A stretch of DNA of 64,000 nucleotides from Bacteroidales bacterium. GTDB taxonomy: Bacteria > Bacteroidota > Bacteroidia > Bacteroidales > P3. The position numbers and the translations under genes were made by a program. The notes beneath the pieces were generated by a model that was not told the DNA's origin, did no database searches, and saw nothing but the letters and a program-made list of their open reading frames with translations. The DNA lies in assembly GCA_017454015.1 (NCBI GenBank), contig JAFTDW010000042.1:1-64000 (forward strand), given 5' to 3'. Positions 8,598-18,440 of this stretch are shown in pieces (positions within the stretch are counted from its first letter, which is position 1; every line of letters begins with the position of its first letter).

Positions 8598-11500
8598 CTA
8601 TCTTGCGATAAGCTTAGAGGTCTCTTTCAGGGTCTTTACTATGTATACGCCCGGTGCAGTCAGCTGTATTGTTATATTGCCTTTTATGTTAGGCGTTTTT
8701 GCAACAAGTCTGCCAGTAATGTCGTATACTCTCACGGGTTCGCCGTTAAGGTTTGCCACGTATATTGTCAGCCTGTCGCTCCATATACGTAGATTCTCAC
8801 TCTCATAGCAGTCAATATTTTGCGTTTCCTCGGCAAAGATAGCAACGTAAGTGGCTGCTTGACTTACCGTGAAGCTAAGCGGATTGTTGGTATCGCCGGT
8901 GCTCCAGTTAACGAAGTGGTAGCCATTGTTAGGAGTTGCTGTTATAGTGGCAGTGGAGCCCACCTGGTAGTATCCGCCTCCACTCACCGTGCCCATTCGC
9001 TCATAGTTAGGATGCACGTTAATCAACACACTATCAGCCTCAAAAAAGGCAGTGATAGTGGTGTCGCACGTAGCAGTGAAGGTTAGAGGGTTGGCTTGTG
9101 AACCTGTGCTCCAGTTGACGAAGTGGTAGCCGTTGTTAGGAGTTGCGGTTAGAGTAACAGTGGAGCCTACTTGATATGTGCCGCCTCCACTCACCGTGCC
9201 CATTTGCCCATAGTTAGGGTGCACATTAATCAACACACTATCAGCATCGAAAAATGCAGTTATAGTGGTGTCGCAAGTAGCAGTGAAGGTTAGAGGGTTG
9301 GCTTGTGAACCGGTACTCCAGTTAACGAAGTGGTAGCCGTTGTTAGGAGTTGCGGTTAGAGTAACAGTGGAGCCTACTTGATATGTGCCGCCTCCACTCA
9401 CCGTGCCCATTTGCCCATAGTTAGGATGCACGTTAATCAACACACTATCAGTTTCAAAAAAGGCAGTGATAGTGGTGTCGCAAGTAGCTGTAAAGGTTAG
9501 AGGGTTAGCTGTTGAACCTGTACTCCAGTTAACGAAGTGGTAGCCGGTATTTGCAGAAGCCGTGAGTGTTACGCTACTGTTGATGTTGTAGGTGCCACCG
9601 CCGCTTACACTACCCATAGTGCTTGACGAAGGCAATGCGACAACTACCACAGTAGGTACCTGAACTGAAATAATGGTGAGGTATAGTGTGTCGGTGCTTG
9701 CGCAGCCGTCGGCAGTGAGATAGCTGCTATAATAGGTTCCGCTGTTTGTATAAGTGTTGTTGTTGCCGTGGTTGTTCCACGTGTAGCTGTTAGTGTCGGT
9801 AACGGTAAAAGATGTGCTGCTGTCGTTATATATAGTAAGGTGGAGAGTGTCGGTGGCTGTACATCCAGTAGTTGTGTAGGTACTGTAGTAAGTGCCAGAA
9901 GTGTTGTAAGTGTTGCTGTTACCGTGGTTGTTCCATGTGAAGCTTCCACATGTTGTAGCTGTGGTGTCTAATCCAGCTGATGCTTGTATGTTATTGAATC
10001 TTTGCCAACCTGATGCTCTGCGATAAGCCGATACCGAGTTGCATGGCACATATACCGGTGTGTAACTTGAGGCACTGAATGGGGTGCCATTAAGTACGGG
10101 CGGGGTGGTGTTCAGCGAGGTGATTGATCTGAGACTGTCGCAATAATAGAACGCCATTGAGCTAATGAATTCAACAGAATTGCCGATAATTATCGACCGG
10201 ATACTACGGCATTTGCTAAAGGCATGTTGCCATATTGTATCGACAGAGTTTGGTATTGTTACACGTTCAATGCCAGTGCAAGCCCTAAATGCGCCATATC
10301 CAATGGAAGTTACATCGTAACGGAGACCGTTGTATATTATATTGTCAGGTATAATAAGATTGCCTGTGCAGCTATCGCCATGTCCAATCACAGTGGCAGT
10401 TGCTGAGTCGCATTTTATGCAATAGGTAAGGCTCTGTCCCAAGCTACATGTTTGATTAGTGATGGCAAGAAATCCTTTAATATACCAGCGATACTGGCTC
10501 CAGTTATTGGCGGCACGATATGTTGCCACCGATCCGCAAGGGACATAAATGGGTGTGGCATAATACTCAAATACATTATGGCCGAGTGTTGCAGGTGTTG
10601 TGGCAGTCGACATTATATAAGAGAGATTGCTGCAATTGAAAAAAGCAGAGTCGCCTACATATATACTCGAATCGGGAAAGATTACGATGGAAATATTGTC
10701 GCAGTGATAGAAAGCTTTTTTGCCTACATAAGTAGTTGAGTTAGGAATATTAATGGCTCCTGAGATGCGAGAGCAATAATAGAAAGCACCATTGCTTATT
10801 GATGACAAAGAATCTGGTAGGTTTATTCTATTAGTGATATTGCTGCAACTACCAAAAGCGTAGTCCTCTATGACTGTGATGGAATTAGGAAGGGTTACCG
10901 AGGTGAGTCCACTGCAATTATAGAATGCGCGTACACCAATATGTGTTACGTTATATTGGGTACCATTGTATGTTACAATGCTTGGAATTGTCAAACTGCC
11001 GGTACAGCTGTCGTTGTATCCTGTTACAGTTACGCTTGTCGCATTGCAATTGATGGCATATGTCAATTCCTGTCCAGAACTGCATCTTTGTCTGAAACTT
11101 GCATTATGTCCCGGAATAAGATTGCTATAGGAGCTCCATCCGCTGGTTGACCGATATGCGGTTTCGGCTCCGCAGGGAATCCGTATGGGTATAGTGCTAT
11201 CATAAAAAACATTAATGCCAAGAGTCGGGGGCACTGTTGCGGGCGACATAACATAAGATATTCCTCTGCAGTTCCAGAATGCGTAATCGCCTATAGCAGT
11301 AGTGGTGCTGGGTAAAGAGAGCGGCTCTGCTATGCCGCTGCAACCACAGAAAGCGTAGGCATCTATGGTTGTAACGGAGCTTGGAATAGATAACGATGTG
11401 AGGTTACTACAATTGTAGAAGGCGTTGGGGCCGATATGCGTTACGTTGTATGTTCTTCCATTGTGTGTTACGGTGTCAGGTATTGTTAGAGTATCGGTAC

Positions 11501-13736
11501 AACTGTTGTTGTACCCTGTTACCGTAACACTAATTGTATCGCAGTTGATCATATATCGCAGATCCTGACCAGAACTGCAATGGTGGCTGAACACGGAGAA
11601 CTGTTCTGTTATATTATTGTAGGTGTTCCATATACTATCGGCACGATAGGCAGTCGCCGAGCCGCAAGGAACAAATAATAGTAATCGAGAAGGATCGGCG
11701 TTTACGCCTAATCCAATGGTTGGTGGTGCGGCTCCTTGCATTGTGACGGTGTTTAGATTGTCACAGCCATAGAATGCAGAGTCTCCTATGAATGTTATGG
11801 TTTGAGGTAGGGTTGCTGATGTTATGTCTCTGCAATTATAGAATGCACCGGTGGCGATATGAGTTACTCTGTATTGAGTGCCATTGTGTGTTACAGAATC
11901 TGGTATTACAAGTGTGCCAGAGCAGCTGTCGTTGTGCTTGATCAACGTAACACTATTCATATTGCAGTTGATGCCGTATAGCAACTCTTGGCCCGAACTG
12001 CATATCTGGCAGAAGGTATTGGCATGTTCGCGTAGATTACTATAACTACGCCAGCTATTGTTGGCTCGGTAGGCTGCTTCCGCCCCGCAAGGGACAATAA
12101 TTGGTAATAAAGAGGGATTTGGTAGTACCCTGTTGCCAAGAGTCGGCGGTACGGTGTTGTCTAACGTGACAAGGGCGAGGTTGCTGCAGCCATAGAAAGC
12201 GTAATTGTCTATGGATGTAACGGTGTTAGGTATATATACTGAAGTTAGCAGGTTGCAATTATTGAAAGCCTCGGTGCATATATTTGTTACAGGATAGGCT
12301 ACGCCATTGTGTGTTACGGTGTCAGGTATAGTAAGTAAGCCGGTGCAGCTGTCAAGATGACTTATCAAAGAGGCACTTGATGTATTGCAGTTTACACCGT
12401 ATAATAGCTGTTGACCAGAATTGCATTGATGGCTAAATACATTATTATACTCTTGCAGTTTTCTTAGGCTGCTCCATCCTGTGGAATCACGGTATGCCGA
12501 AAGCGACCCACAAGGGATGAAGAAGGGTTTTGTTATCATGGCGTTAAACACACGGCTACTAATCGTCGGCGGTGTTGCGCACAAAGAGGTTATGTGTGTG
12601 ATGCTGGTGCATCCATAGAATGCATCATCGCCAATGTTGGTAATGGTACATGGTATGGTTACGGAGCTGAGGTTTCGGCAATTATAAAAGGCATGGTAGC
12701 CTATTTGGGTTACTGCGTATGACAAGCCATTGTGTGTAACGGTGTCGGGTATAATAATTGTGCCCCAATAGTCGTCTTTATAGTATATCAGCGTTACACT
12801 TGTTGTATCATTGCAATTGACACCAAATAACAGCTCGTGGCCGGAAGCGCAGGTCTGGAGAAACACCGTGTTGTATTCGTGTGCATCGGTAAATCTATTC
12901 CATCCCCATGTTGAGCGGTATGATGAAGCAGTGGCGCATGGAATATAAAGTGTTGTTGTTGTATTAGAAAATGCACTGCTTCCGAGTGTTGGCGGCGTTG
13001 TCGCAGACGATGATAAACATTTAATAGGACAACCAGAAAAAGCATAACTGCCAATGGATGCAACAGAATTTCCGAGAAAGATAGATAATAGTTGGTTGCA
13101 ATAATAGAAAGCGTTGTTTCCGATGGATGTTACTGAGTTTGGTATTATCAGGCTCTCTCCAACCAAGGAACATGCCTCAAAAGCATAATTGCCTATGGAT
13201 GCAACGTTGTTTCCCAATGAGATTGACGTTAGTCCGTTGCAGCCAGAAAAAGCATAGTCTCCAATAGAAGTTACAGAGTCTGGGATAATGAGAGCGTCGG
13301 AAATGTTGATGCAGCTTCTGAAAGCGCTATTGCCTATTGTTGTTACGGAGTTAGGCAAGACGAGCCGGCCGGAAAGACCTCTGCAACTGTTAAAACTATA
13401 ATCACCTATGGAGATTACCGTGGTGGGTATACTAATGGAAGTTAAATCATAACATTGGTAAAAAGCATGATTTCCTATGGCAGTTATTCTGTAGGTGGCG
13501 GAGTTGTAGGCTACGCTGTCGGGAATAATCAGTGCCCCTGTCGGTTTTGAAAATCCTGACCATGCGTTGCTGCTTGAATTTCCTGGATATGTTACTTCCA
13601 CAGTTTGACCGTTAATTGCGTAATAGAGAGTTTGCCCTGTAGGTGCAACGGCAGAAAAATCGTAGATGGCCATTGCTGATTCGGGCAGCAGCGCTATTGC
13701 TGTTAGAGTAGCAAAAAATCGTAATAAATGTTTCAT
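8598..13736 (-). CDS. Giant BspA-like leucine-rich-repeat surface protein with T9SS sorting domain
   Basis: A 1712-residue secreted protein. A signal peptide (residues 1-23, MKHLLRFFATLTAIALLPES...) is followed by about eight modules of roughly 140 residues. Each has BspA/LRR_5 repeats (AFYNCSNLTSLSIPSSVTTI type) and a CSSGQELLYGINCN-type hinge. Two copies of a TWNNHGN..TY..SGTYY motif come next, then four InlB-B-like repeats of 69 residues (MGTVSGGGTYQVGSTVTLTA). The C-terminal 70 residues (VRVYDITGRLVAKT... GVYIVKTLKETSKLIAR) match type A sorting domains for type IX secretion. It is probably attached to the cell surface and used in adhesion. Base composition looks AT-richer than its neighbours. 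Its own promoter is at 13837-13866. Ligand unknown. Confidence 0.9.
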   Translation of the reverse strand: MKHLLRFFATLTAIALLPESAMAIYDFSAVAPTGQTLYYAINGQTVEVTYPGNSSSNAWSGFSKPTGALIIPDSVAYNSATYRITAIGNHAFYQCYDLTSISIPTTVISIGDYSFNSCRGLSGRLVLPNSVTTIGNSAFRSCINISDALIIPDSVTSIGDYAFSGCNGLTSISLGNNVASIGNYAFEACSLVGESLIIPNSVTSIGNNAFYYCNQLLSIFLGNSVASIGSYAFSGCPIKCLSSSATTPPTLGSSAFSNTTTTLYIPCATASSYRSTWGWNRFTDAHEYNTVFLQTCASGHELLFGVNCNDTTSVTLIYYKDDYWGTIIIPDTVTHNGLSYAVTQIGYHAFYNCRNLSSVTIPCTITNIGDDAFYGCTSITHITSLCATPPTISSRVFNAMITKPFFIPCGSLSAYRDSTGWSSLRKLQEYNNVFSHQCNSGQQLLYGVNCNTSSASLISHLDSCTGLLTIPDTVTHNGVAYPVTNICTEAFNNCNLLTSVYIPNTVTSIDNYAFYGCSNLALVTLDNTVPPTLGNRVLPNPSLLPIIVPCGAEAAYRANNSWRSYSNLREHANTFCQICSSGQELLYGINCNMNSVTLIKHNDSCSGTLVIPDSVTHNGTQYRVTHIATGAFYNCRDITSATLPQTITFIGDSAFYGCDNLNTVTMQGAAPPTIGLGVNADPSRLLLFVPCGSATAYRADSIWNTYNNITEQFSVFSHHCSSGQDLRYMINCDTISVTVTGYNNSCTDTLTIPDTVTHNGRTYNVTHIGPNAFYNCSNLTSLSIPSSVTTIDAYAFCGCSGIAEPLSLPSTTTAIGDYAFWNCRGISYVMSPATVPPTLGINVFYDSTIPIRIPCGAETAYRSTSGWSSYSNLIPGHNASFRQRCSSGQELTYAINCNATSVTVTGYNDSCTGSLTIPSIVTYNGTQYNVTHIGVRAFYNCSGLTSVTLPNSITVIEDYAFGSCSNITNRINLPDSLSSISNGAFYYCSRISGAINIPNSTTYVGKKAFYHCDNISIVIFPDSSIYVGDSAFFNCSNLSYIMSTATTPATLGHNVFEYYATPIYVPCGSVATYRAANNWSQYRWYIKGFLAITNQTCSLGQSLTYCIKCDSATATVIGHGDSCTGNLIIPDNIIYNGLRYDVTSIGYGAFRACTGIERVTIPNSVDTIWQHAFSKCRSIRSIIIGNSVEFISSMAFYYCDSLRSITSLNTTPPVLNGTPFSASSYTPVYVPCNSVSAYRRASGWQRFNNIQASAGLDTTATTCGSFTWNNHGNSNTYNTSGTYYSTYTTTGCTATDTLHLTIYNDSSTSFTVTDTNSYTWNNHGNNNTYTNSGTYYSSYLTADGCASTDTLYLTIISVQVPTVVVVALPSSSTMGSVSGGGTYNINSSVTLTASANTGYHFVNWSTGSTANPLTFTATCDTTITAFFETDSVLINVHPNYGQMGTVSGGGTYQVGSTVTLTATPNNGYHFVNWSTGSQANPLTFTATCDTTITAFFDADSVLINVHPNYGQMGTVSGGGTYQVGSTVTLTATPNNGYHFVNWSTGSQANPLTFTATCDTTITAFFEADSVLINVHPNYERMGTVSGGGYYQVGSTATITATPNNGYHFVNWSTGDTNNPLSFTVSQAATYVAIFAEETQNIDCYESENLRIWSDRLTIYVANLNGEPVRVYDITGRLVAKTPNIKGNITIQLTAPGVYIVKTLKETSKLIAR
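8840..9660 (-). repeat. 207-bp tandem repeats inside the BspA-like gene
   Basis: Three nearly identical 207-bp units (marker TAGTTAGG at 9004, 9211 and 9418) plus one diverged unit code for the 69-residue InlB-B-like repeats. The period is an exact multiple of three, so gain or loss of units would keep the frame. Confidence 0.9.
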
Positions 13737-13836
13737 GAATTGTCTATTTTGTTTTATTGCAAGAGAATGACATTGGCGTTGTACGCTGCGTCAGGGCAAT
13801 ACCGACATACAGTTTCTGCTTTGTATTTTGCAAATG

Positions 13837-13866
13837 CAAAATTAATCATTTTTTTTGATATGGCAA
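13837..13866 (-). promoter_or_regulatory. Promoter of the BspA-like gene
   Basis: Minus strand TTG (13866-13864), 19 nt, TAATTTTG (13844-13837); a leader of about 95 nt precedes the start codon. Confidence 0.7.
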
Positions 13867-13940
13867 GCTATTTTTATGTTTTACATTGAGGCATAACATT
13901 CACATGTTGAACCCAAGCGCAGCAGCTGTGTTAAATTTTT

Positions 13941-13971
13941 TTGCAAGTGTCGCTATTTTTTGTTACCTTTG
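13941..13971 (+). promoter_or_regulatory. Promoter of the glutamate symporter gene
   Basis: TTG (13941-13943), 20 nt, TACCTTTG (13964-13971). It points to the symporter at 14093, with a leader of about 115 nt that holds a 16-codon open frame. Confidence 0.75.
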
Positions 13972-14008
13972 CATATTTATATGTATTCAAATAAAATATT
14001 GAAAAACA

Positions 14009-14059
14009 ATGAGTGAAAAGTGGTTAGATAATGCGTCTGCTGGCAGTGCTAATCGCTAA
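14009..14059 (+). other. Possible 16-residue leader ORF
   Basis: ATG...TAA frame coding MSEKWLDNASAGSANR, between the promoter at 13941 and the symporter. Its 3' end lies in short repeats of CTAATCG (GCTAATCGCTAATCGCC, then ACTAATCGCTAA). No terminator/antiterminator pair is obvious, and chance is a reasonable explanation. Confidence 0.2.
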
Positions 14060-14092
14060 TCGCCCAAAACTAATCGCTAAAAGAAAAATCTT

Positions 14093-15493
14093 ATGACCTC
14101 ATTTGCTTCACTTTCGGCTTGGGGATGGCTTATTCAGTTTTTTATCATCATCCTTGCCCTGCTGTTGGCCAACCTTGTGCGCTGCAATGTGCCGCTGCTT
14201 AAGCGCAGCCTGTTGCCGTCGGCTCTTGTTGCCGGTCTCATCATTCTGTGCCTAAAGCCCTTTGGCTTCTTCTCCGACATTGTCAACAAGTCGTCGATGG
14301 AGATAATAACCTATCATGCCTTGGGTCTTGGCTTTGTTGCCATGGCTCTGAAAAACAAGAAAATCCGCAGTGCCACCACAACGATGAAGGTGGTGGAGAC
14401 GGGTGCCGTGACAGCGAGCACCTATATAGCGCAGGGCATGGTGGGGCTGCTTGTCAGCATACCCCTCTTTCTGCTGTGGAACCGCACCAATTTCTTCTAT
14501 GCGTCGGGTCTGTTGTTGCCCATGGGCTATGGCCAGGGACCCGGACAGGCTCTCAACTTCGGCGTCACCTACTCCGGCTGGGCCTCGCAGCAAGGCATAA
14601 GCTTTGCGGGGTCCGACTTCGGCCTCAGCATTGCCGCCGCGGGCTTCATAGTGGGTAGCGTGGTGGGTGTGGTCTACATGAACATACTGCGCAAGAAGGG
14701 CCGGCTGAAGCGCAAGGATGGCGACTACAAGGAGGAGTACACTCTCGCCGACTATCAGTCGGACAACGAGATACCGCACGCTGAGTCCATCGACAAGCTC
14801 ACGGTGCAGATAAGCCTGGTGCTGCTGGTCTACTTCATGGTGTTCCTGCTCATGTACGGTGTGCAGCAGCTCGACCTCGGCAACTTTGGCACCAACACCC
14901 TCAAGCCTATGGTGTGGGGGTTCAACTTCCTGTGGGGTACGCTGCTCGGCGTGCTTGTCAAGGCTGTGGTGACCCGCCTGCGCAAGCGCAACATCATGCA
15001 GCGCGAGTACATCAACAACTACACCCTCGACCGCATAGCGGGCACCTGCTTCGACTTCATGATAGTGGCTGGCACCGCCGCCATCGACTTCAACAACCTG
15101 CGCGGTATCTGGATGCCCCTGCTGCTGATATGCACCCTCGGCGCCGTGGTGACGTTTGTATATGTGCGTGTCTGCTCCAAACACCTCTATCCCGATTATC
15201 CTTACGAGGGATTTTTCTCCATGTTTGGCATGCTCACGGGCACTGCCAGCAACGGCATGATACTGCTGCGCGAGATAGATCCCAAATTCGAGACTCCCGC
15301 CGCCAACAACCTCGTGCTGCAGACCATACCGGCCATAGCTTTCGGCTTCCCGGTGCTGCTGCTCATGGGCCTGGGGCCGCAGAGCCTGCGGAGCTGCCTG
15401 ATAACGCTGGCCATTCTCGCCGTGGCTTTTGTGGTGTTTGCGGTGTTTATCTTCAGGAAGCGACTGTTCAAGCGAAAAACCGCCAAACAGTAA
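14093..15493 (+). CDS. Sodium/glutamate symporter family protein (GltS-like)
   Basis: A 466-residue polytopic membrane protein of the glutamate:Na+ symporter (ESS) family. About 11-12 hydrophobic segments are visible, in two inverted halves. The first half holds the glycine-rich re-entrant segment LPMGYGQGPGQALNFG (about residue 142), and the second half the matching GMLTGTASNGMILLREIDP (about residue 380). A charged cytoplasmic loop (about 200-240, KKGRLKRKDGDYKEEY) separates them. Glutamate is the likely substrate by family only; many Bacteroidales members have none shown. A clear promoter lies upstream. The next gene, a BamA-like barrel, follows by 55 nt and may share the transcript. Confidence 0.82.
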   Translation: MTSFASLSAWGWLIQFFIIILALLLANLVRCNVPLLKRSLLPSALVAGLIILCLKPFGFFSDIVNKSSMEIITYHALGLGFVAMALKNKKIRSATTTMKVVETGAVTASTYIAQGMVGLLVSIPLFLLWNRTNFFYASGLLLPMGYGQGPGQALNFGVTYSGWASQQGISFAGSDFGLSIAAAGFIVGSVVGVVYMNILRKKGRLKRKDGDYKEEYTLADYQSDNEIPHAESIDKLTVQISLVLLVYFMVFLLMYGVQQLDLGNFGTNTLKPMVWGFNFLWGTLLGVLVKAVVTRLRKRNIMQREYINNYTLDRIAGTCFDFMIVAGTAAIDFNNLRGIWMPLLLICTLGAVVTFVYVRVCSKHLYPDYPYEGFFSMFGMLTGTASNGMILLREIDPKFETPAANNLVLQTIPAIAFGFPVLLLMGLGPQSLRSCLITLAILAVAFVVFAVFIFRKRLFKRKTAKQ

Positions 15494-15548
15494 TGGCAAA
15501 ATGCCGCGATAACATAATAACGAAACAACGAAATCCCGAAACAAAAAA

Positions 15549-16853
15549 ATGAAAAAACATCTACTATTCCTTTTTGCCGCAACGATACTTGCATTCCAGG
15601 CAGCAGCCCAGGAATCCGACAACGTGCGCAGCGGCTGGACTTTCGGCGTGCTGCCCAGCTTTGCCTACGATGCCGACCTCGGCTTGCAGCTCGGCGCACT
15701 CACCAACATCTACTACTTTGGCGACGGTGCAATTTATCCCGACTACTACCACTCTTTCTATGCTGAGGCAGCCACCACCTCCAAGCACTACGGCCTCTTC
15801 CGCCTCTCCTACGACTCCAAGTATCTCATACCCAACCACCGCCTGAGTGTCGACCTTACCTATCTGCCCGACCAGATGTGCGACTTCTACGGCTTCAACG
15901 GTTACATGACATCCTACTACCCCGAGTTTGCCGACCAGGACAGCCCGTTGTACGTGACGAGGGCCTACTACAAGTTCAAGCGCGACCTGTTCCGCTTCAG
16001 CGCCGACCTGCAGGGCACCATCTCCAAGCCGTGGTACTGGAATGCCGGCATAGGCCTGCTGCACTATGATGTGGGCTCTGTCGATGCAGACCGCCTCAAC
16101 AAATACACCAAGAACGAGGAGGACAAGTTGCCGGTAGGCGCCCCCACACTCTACGATTTCTATGTGCTGGCGGGATACATAAGCCCCGCCGAGGCAAGCG
16201 GCGGCACCCATCCCTACCTTCACGGCGGTGTGACCTTCGACACACGCGACCGTCAGCAGAACCCGCACCGTGGCATCCATGCCGACGCGTTCCTCACCTA
16301 CTATGCAGGTCTGGGCGGCATGTCGGACTACAATAATCTGAAATTCAATGCCTGCTGGCGTCAGTACCTGCCGCTTGTCGCCAACCGTCTGACTTTTGCC
16401 TACCGCGTGGGCACGCAGCTCGACGTGGCAGGCAACAGCCCCTTCTACCTCAACACCTACCTCAACCAGCTCTACATGCAGCGCGTCATCTACGAAGGGC
16501 TTGGCGGAGCCAACTCCATACGAGGCATCATGCGCAACCGCATACTGGCCCGCGGCGTGGCCTTTGCCAATGCCGAGTTCCGTGTGCAGGTGGTGAAGTT
16601 CAAGGTTGGCAAGGAGAATTTCTACATAGGCCTCAACCCCTTCATGGACGCCGGTATGGTGGCGCAGCCCTATGACATGGGCTCCGCCGCGGACGACAGC
16701 CGTCTCTACGACCCGCACCTATCAGCAGGCTGCGGCCTCAAGGTGGCTATGAACGACAACTTCGTGCTGAGCGTCGACTGGGCGCGTGCCATCGACGAGC
16801 AAGACAACAACAAGGCCAGCAACCTTTACATAAAGATGGGGTATATGTTTTAA
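15549..16853 (+). CDS. BamA/TamA-family outer-membrane beta-barrel protein
   Basis: A 434-residue protein with a signal peptide (MKKHLLFLFAATILAFQAAA) and a C-terminal bacterial surface antigen (D15) domain. The conserved GGANSIRGIMRNR (about residue 318) corresponds to the RGF/Y loop signature of Omp85 barrels, and the last residues NLYIKMGYMF fit a terminal barrel strand. No POTRA domains fit in the N-terminal part, so it is not BamA itself but one of the short Omp85-like barrels common in Bacteroidetes. Role unknown. Confidence 0.82.
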   Translation: MKKHLLFLFAATILAFQAAAQESDNVRSGWTFGVLPSFAYDADLGLQLGALTNIYYFGDGAIYPDYYHSFYAEAATTSKHYGLFRLSYDSKYLIPNHRLSVDLTYLPDQMCDFYGFNGYMTSYYPEFADQDSPLYVTRAYYKFKRDLFRFSADLQGTISKPWYWNAGIGLLHYDVGSVDADRLNKYTKNEEDKLPVGAPTLYDFYVLAGYISPAEASGGTHPYLHGGVTFDTRDRQQNPHRGIHADAFLTYYAGLGGMSDYNNLKFNACWRQYLPLVANRLTFAYRVGTQLDVAGNSPFYLNTYLNQLYMQRVIYEGLGGANSIRGIMRNRILARGVAFANAEFRVQVVKFKVGKENFYIGLNPFMDAGMVAQPYDMGSAADDSRLYDPHLSAGCGLKVAMNDNFVLSVDWARAIDEQDNNKASNLYIKMGYMF

Positions 16854-16885
16854 AGGGTTAAAGGGTTAAGGTAACCTCTAAAAAT

Positions 16886-16980
16886 AGTCTCGGAGAGGCT
16901 AACTCTCAATAACCCCGCACAAGGAACGCAGTGTGGGGTCACAAGATAAAAACGACATGCGTCTCGGAGAGACGCGCTCT
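16886..16980 (+). repeat. Family C three-hairpin element, copy 2
   Basis: Hairpins AGTCTC-GGA-GAGGCT (16886-16900), ACCCCGCAC/GTGTGGGGT (16912-16920 with 16931-16939, one G-T pair) and GCGTCTC-GGA-GAGACGC (16959-16975), followed by GCTCTCAATG. It lies between the BamA-like gene and ffh. The G-rich run AGGGTTAAAGGGTTAAGG (16854-16871) directly after the BamA-like stop codon is a separate telomere-like spacer. Confidence 0.8.
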
Positions 16981-17068
16981 CAATGAAAAAATAGAACCCA
17001 CCTTAAAAGGTTGAAATGGTAGGTTGGTTTGGTAAACTGGTTTCCTATTCTTAAATATACATATCACT

Positions 17069-18385
17069 ATGTTTGAAAACCTGAGTAGCAAGATAGAGAA
17101 AGCGTTGCAGACGCTGCGCGGCAAGGGCTCTATATCCGATATCAATATTGCCGAGACCGTCAAGGAGGTCCGTAGGGCGTTGCTCGATGCCGACGTGAGC
17201 TACCCCATAGCCAAGGAGTTCACCGACAAGGTTAAGGCCGAGGCGCTGGGCATGAACGTCATACAGTCGGTGGAGCCGGGTCAGATGATGGTCAAGGTGG
17301 TGCACGACGAGCTTGTGAAGCTCATGGGTACCGGAGCCGTCGACATCAACATCAAAGGCTCGCCGGCCATAGTCCTTGTGGCAGGTCTGCAGGGCTCGGG
17401 TAAGACCACCTTCTGCGCCAAGCTTGCTCACAAGCTCAAGAGCAAGCAGGCCAAGAACGTCATGCTTGTGGCTGGCGACGTGTACCGTCCGGCTGCCATA
17501 CAGCAGCTGCAGACCCTCGGCCAGCAGATAGGCGTGCCCGTCTATTTTGAGCCGGGCAACCCCAATCCCGTGGCTATTGCCAAGACGGCAATAGCCGACG
17601 CCAAGCTCAAGGGTTGCGACGTGGTGATTGTCGATACCGCCGGCCGTCTCGCCATCGACGAGCAGATGATGGACGAGATAGCTGCTCTCAAGAGCGAGTT
17701 GCAGCCGCAGGAGACCCTCGTCGTGGTCGATTCCATGACAGGGCAGGATGCCGTCAACACCGCCACGGCTTTCAACGACCGCAGAGACTACGACGGCGTG
17801 GTGCTCACCAAGCTCGACGGCGACACCCGCGGCGGTGCCGCACTCTCGATACGCTACACCGTCAACAAGCCTATCAAGTTTGTCGGTACAGGCGAGAAGA
17901 TGGACGCTCTCGACGTGTTCTATCCCGAGCGTATGGCCAACCGCATACTGGGCATGGGCGACGTGGTGTCGTTTGTGGAGCGTGCGCAGGAACAGCTCGA
18001 CGAGGAGGAAGCCCGCAAGATACAGAAACGCCTCGCCAAGAACGAATACAACTTCGAGGACTTCCTGTCGCAAATCAAGCAGGTGAAGAAGATGGGCAGC
18101 ATGAAGGACCTCATGGGCATGATACCGGGTATGGGCAAGTTGGCGCAGAACATCGACGTCAACGACGACGCATATATCCCCATCGAGGCAATCATAGGCT
18201 CCATGACGCCCTACGAGCGGCGCAACCCGTCGTGCCTCAGCGGCAGCCGTAAGCAGCGTATCGCCGCAGGCAGCGGCCGCACCATACAAGAGGTCAACCG
18301 CCTCATAAAGCAGTTCGACGACATGCGCAAGATAATGAAGATGATGAGCACCAACAAGGGACGGATGCCCATGCGCCGCAGGTAG
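17069..18385 (+). CDS. ffh: Signal recognition particle protein Ffh
   Basis: The SRP54 GTPase, which with 4.5S RNA targets nascent membrane proteins to FtsY. The N domain (1-90) contains ALLDADVSY. The G domain carries GLQGSGKTTFCAKLA (P-loop, about residue 107), DTAGRL and TKLDGDTRGGAAL. The methionine-rich M domain (about 295-438) ends with PYERRNPSCLSGSRKQRIAA and MRKIMKMMSTNKGRMPMRRR. The 438-residue length is typical. It is preceded by a family C element with no recognisable promoter and followed by folD after 55 nt. Confidence 0.97.
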   Translation: MFENLSSKIEKALQTLRGKGSISDINIAETVKEVRRALLDADVSYPIAKEFTDKVKAEALGMNVIQSVEPGQMMVKVVHDELVKLMGTGAVDINIKGSPAIVLVAGLQGSGKTTFCAKLAHKLKSKQAKNVMLVAGDVYRPAAIQQLQTLGQQIGVPVYFEPGNPNPVAIAKTAIADAKLKGCDVVIVDTAGRLAIDEQMMDEIAALKSELQPQETLVVVDSMTGQDAVNTATAFNDRRDYDGVVLTKLDGDTRGGAALSIRYTVNKPIKFVGTGEKMDALDVFYPERMANRILGMGDVVSFVERAQEQLDEEEARKIQKRLAKNEYNFEDFLSQIKQVKKMGSMKDLMGMIPGMGKLAQNIDVNDDAYIPIEAIIGSMTPYERRNPSCLSGSRKQRIAAGSGRTIQEVNRLIKQFDDMRKIMKMMSTNKGRMPMRRR

Positions 18386-18440
18386 TGAAGAACCTAAGGC
18401 CCGATAGCGCAGCGGAAACAAACAATTTATAGAACTCAAC
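18386..18440 (+). repeat. Short repeat module shared with the folD-glycosyltransferase spacer
   Basis: The spacer contains GTGAAGAA, a short insert, then CGATAGCGCAGCGGA (about 18403-18417). The same two blocks, GTGAAGAA and CGATAGCGTAGCGGA, occur at 19669-19706 around a different insert (the palindrome AAATGCCAGTGGCATTT). Confidence 0.5.

Noticed and set aside
13737..14092. Riboswitch or amino-acid attenuator before the glutamate symporter
   Set aside because: No known aptamer pattern and no terminator-antiterminator pair; only a short leader frame and small repeats.
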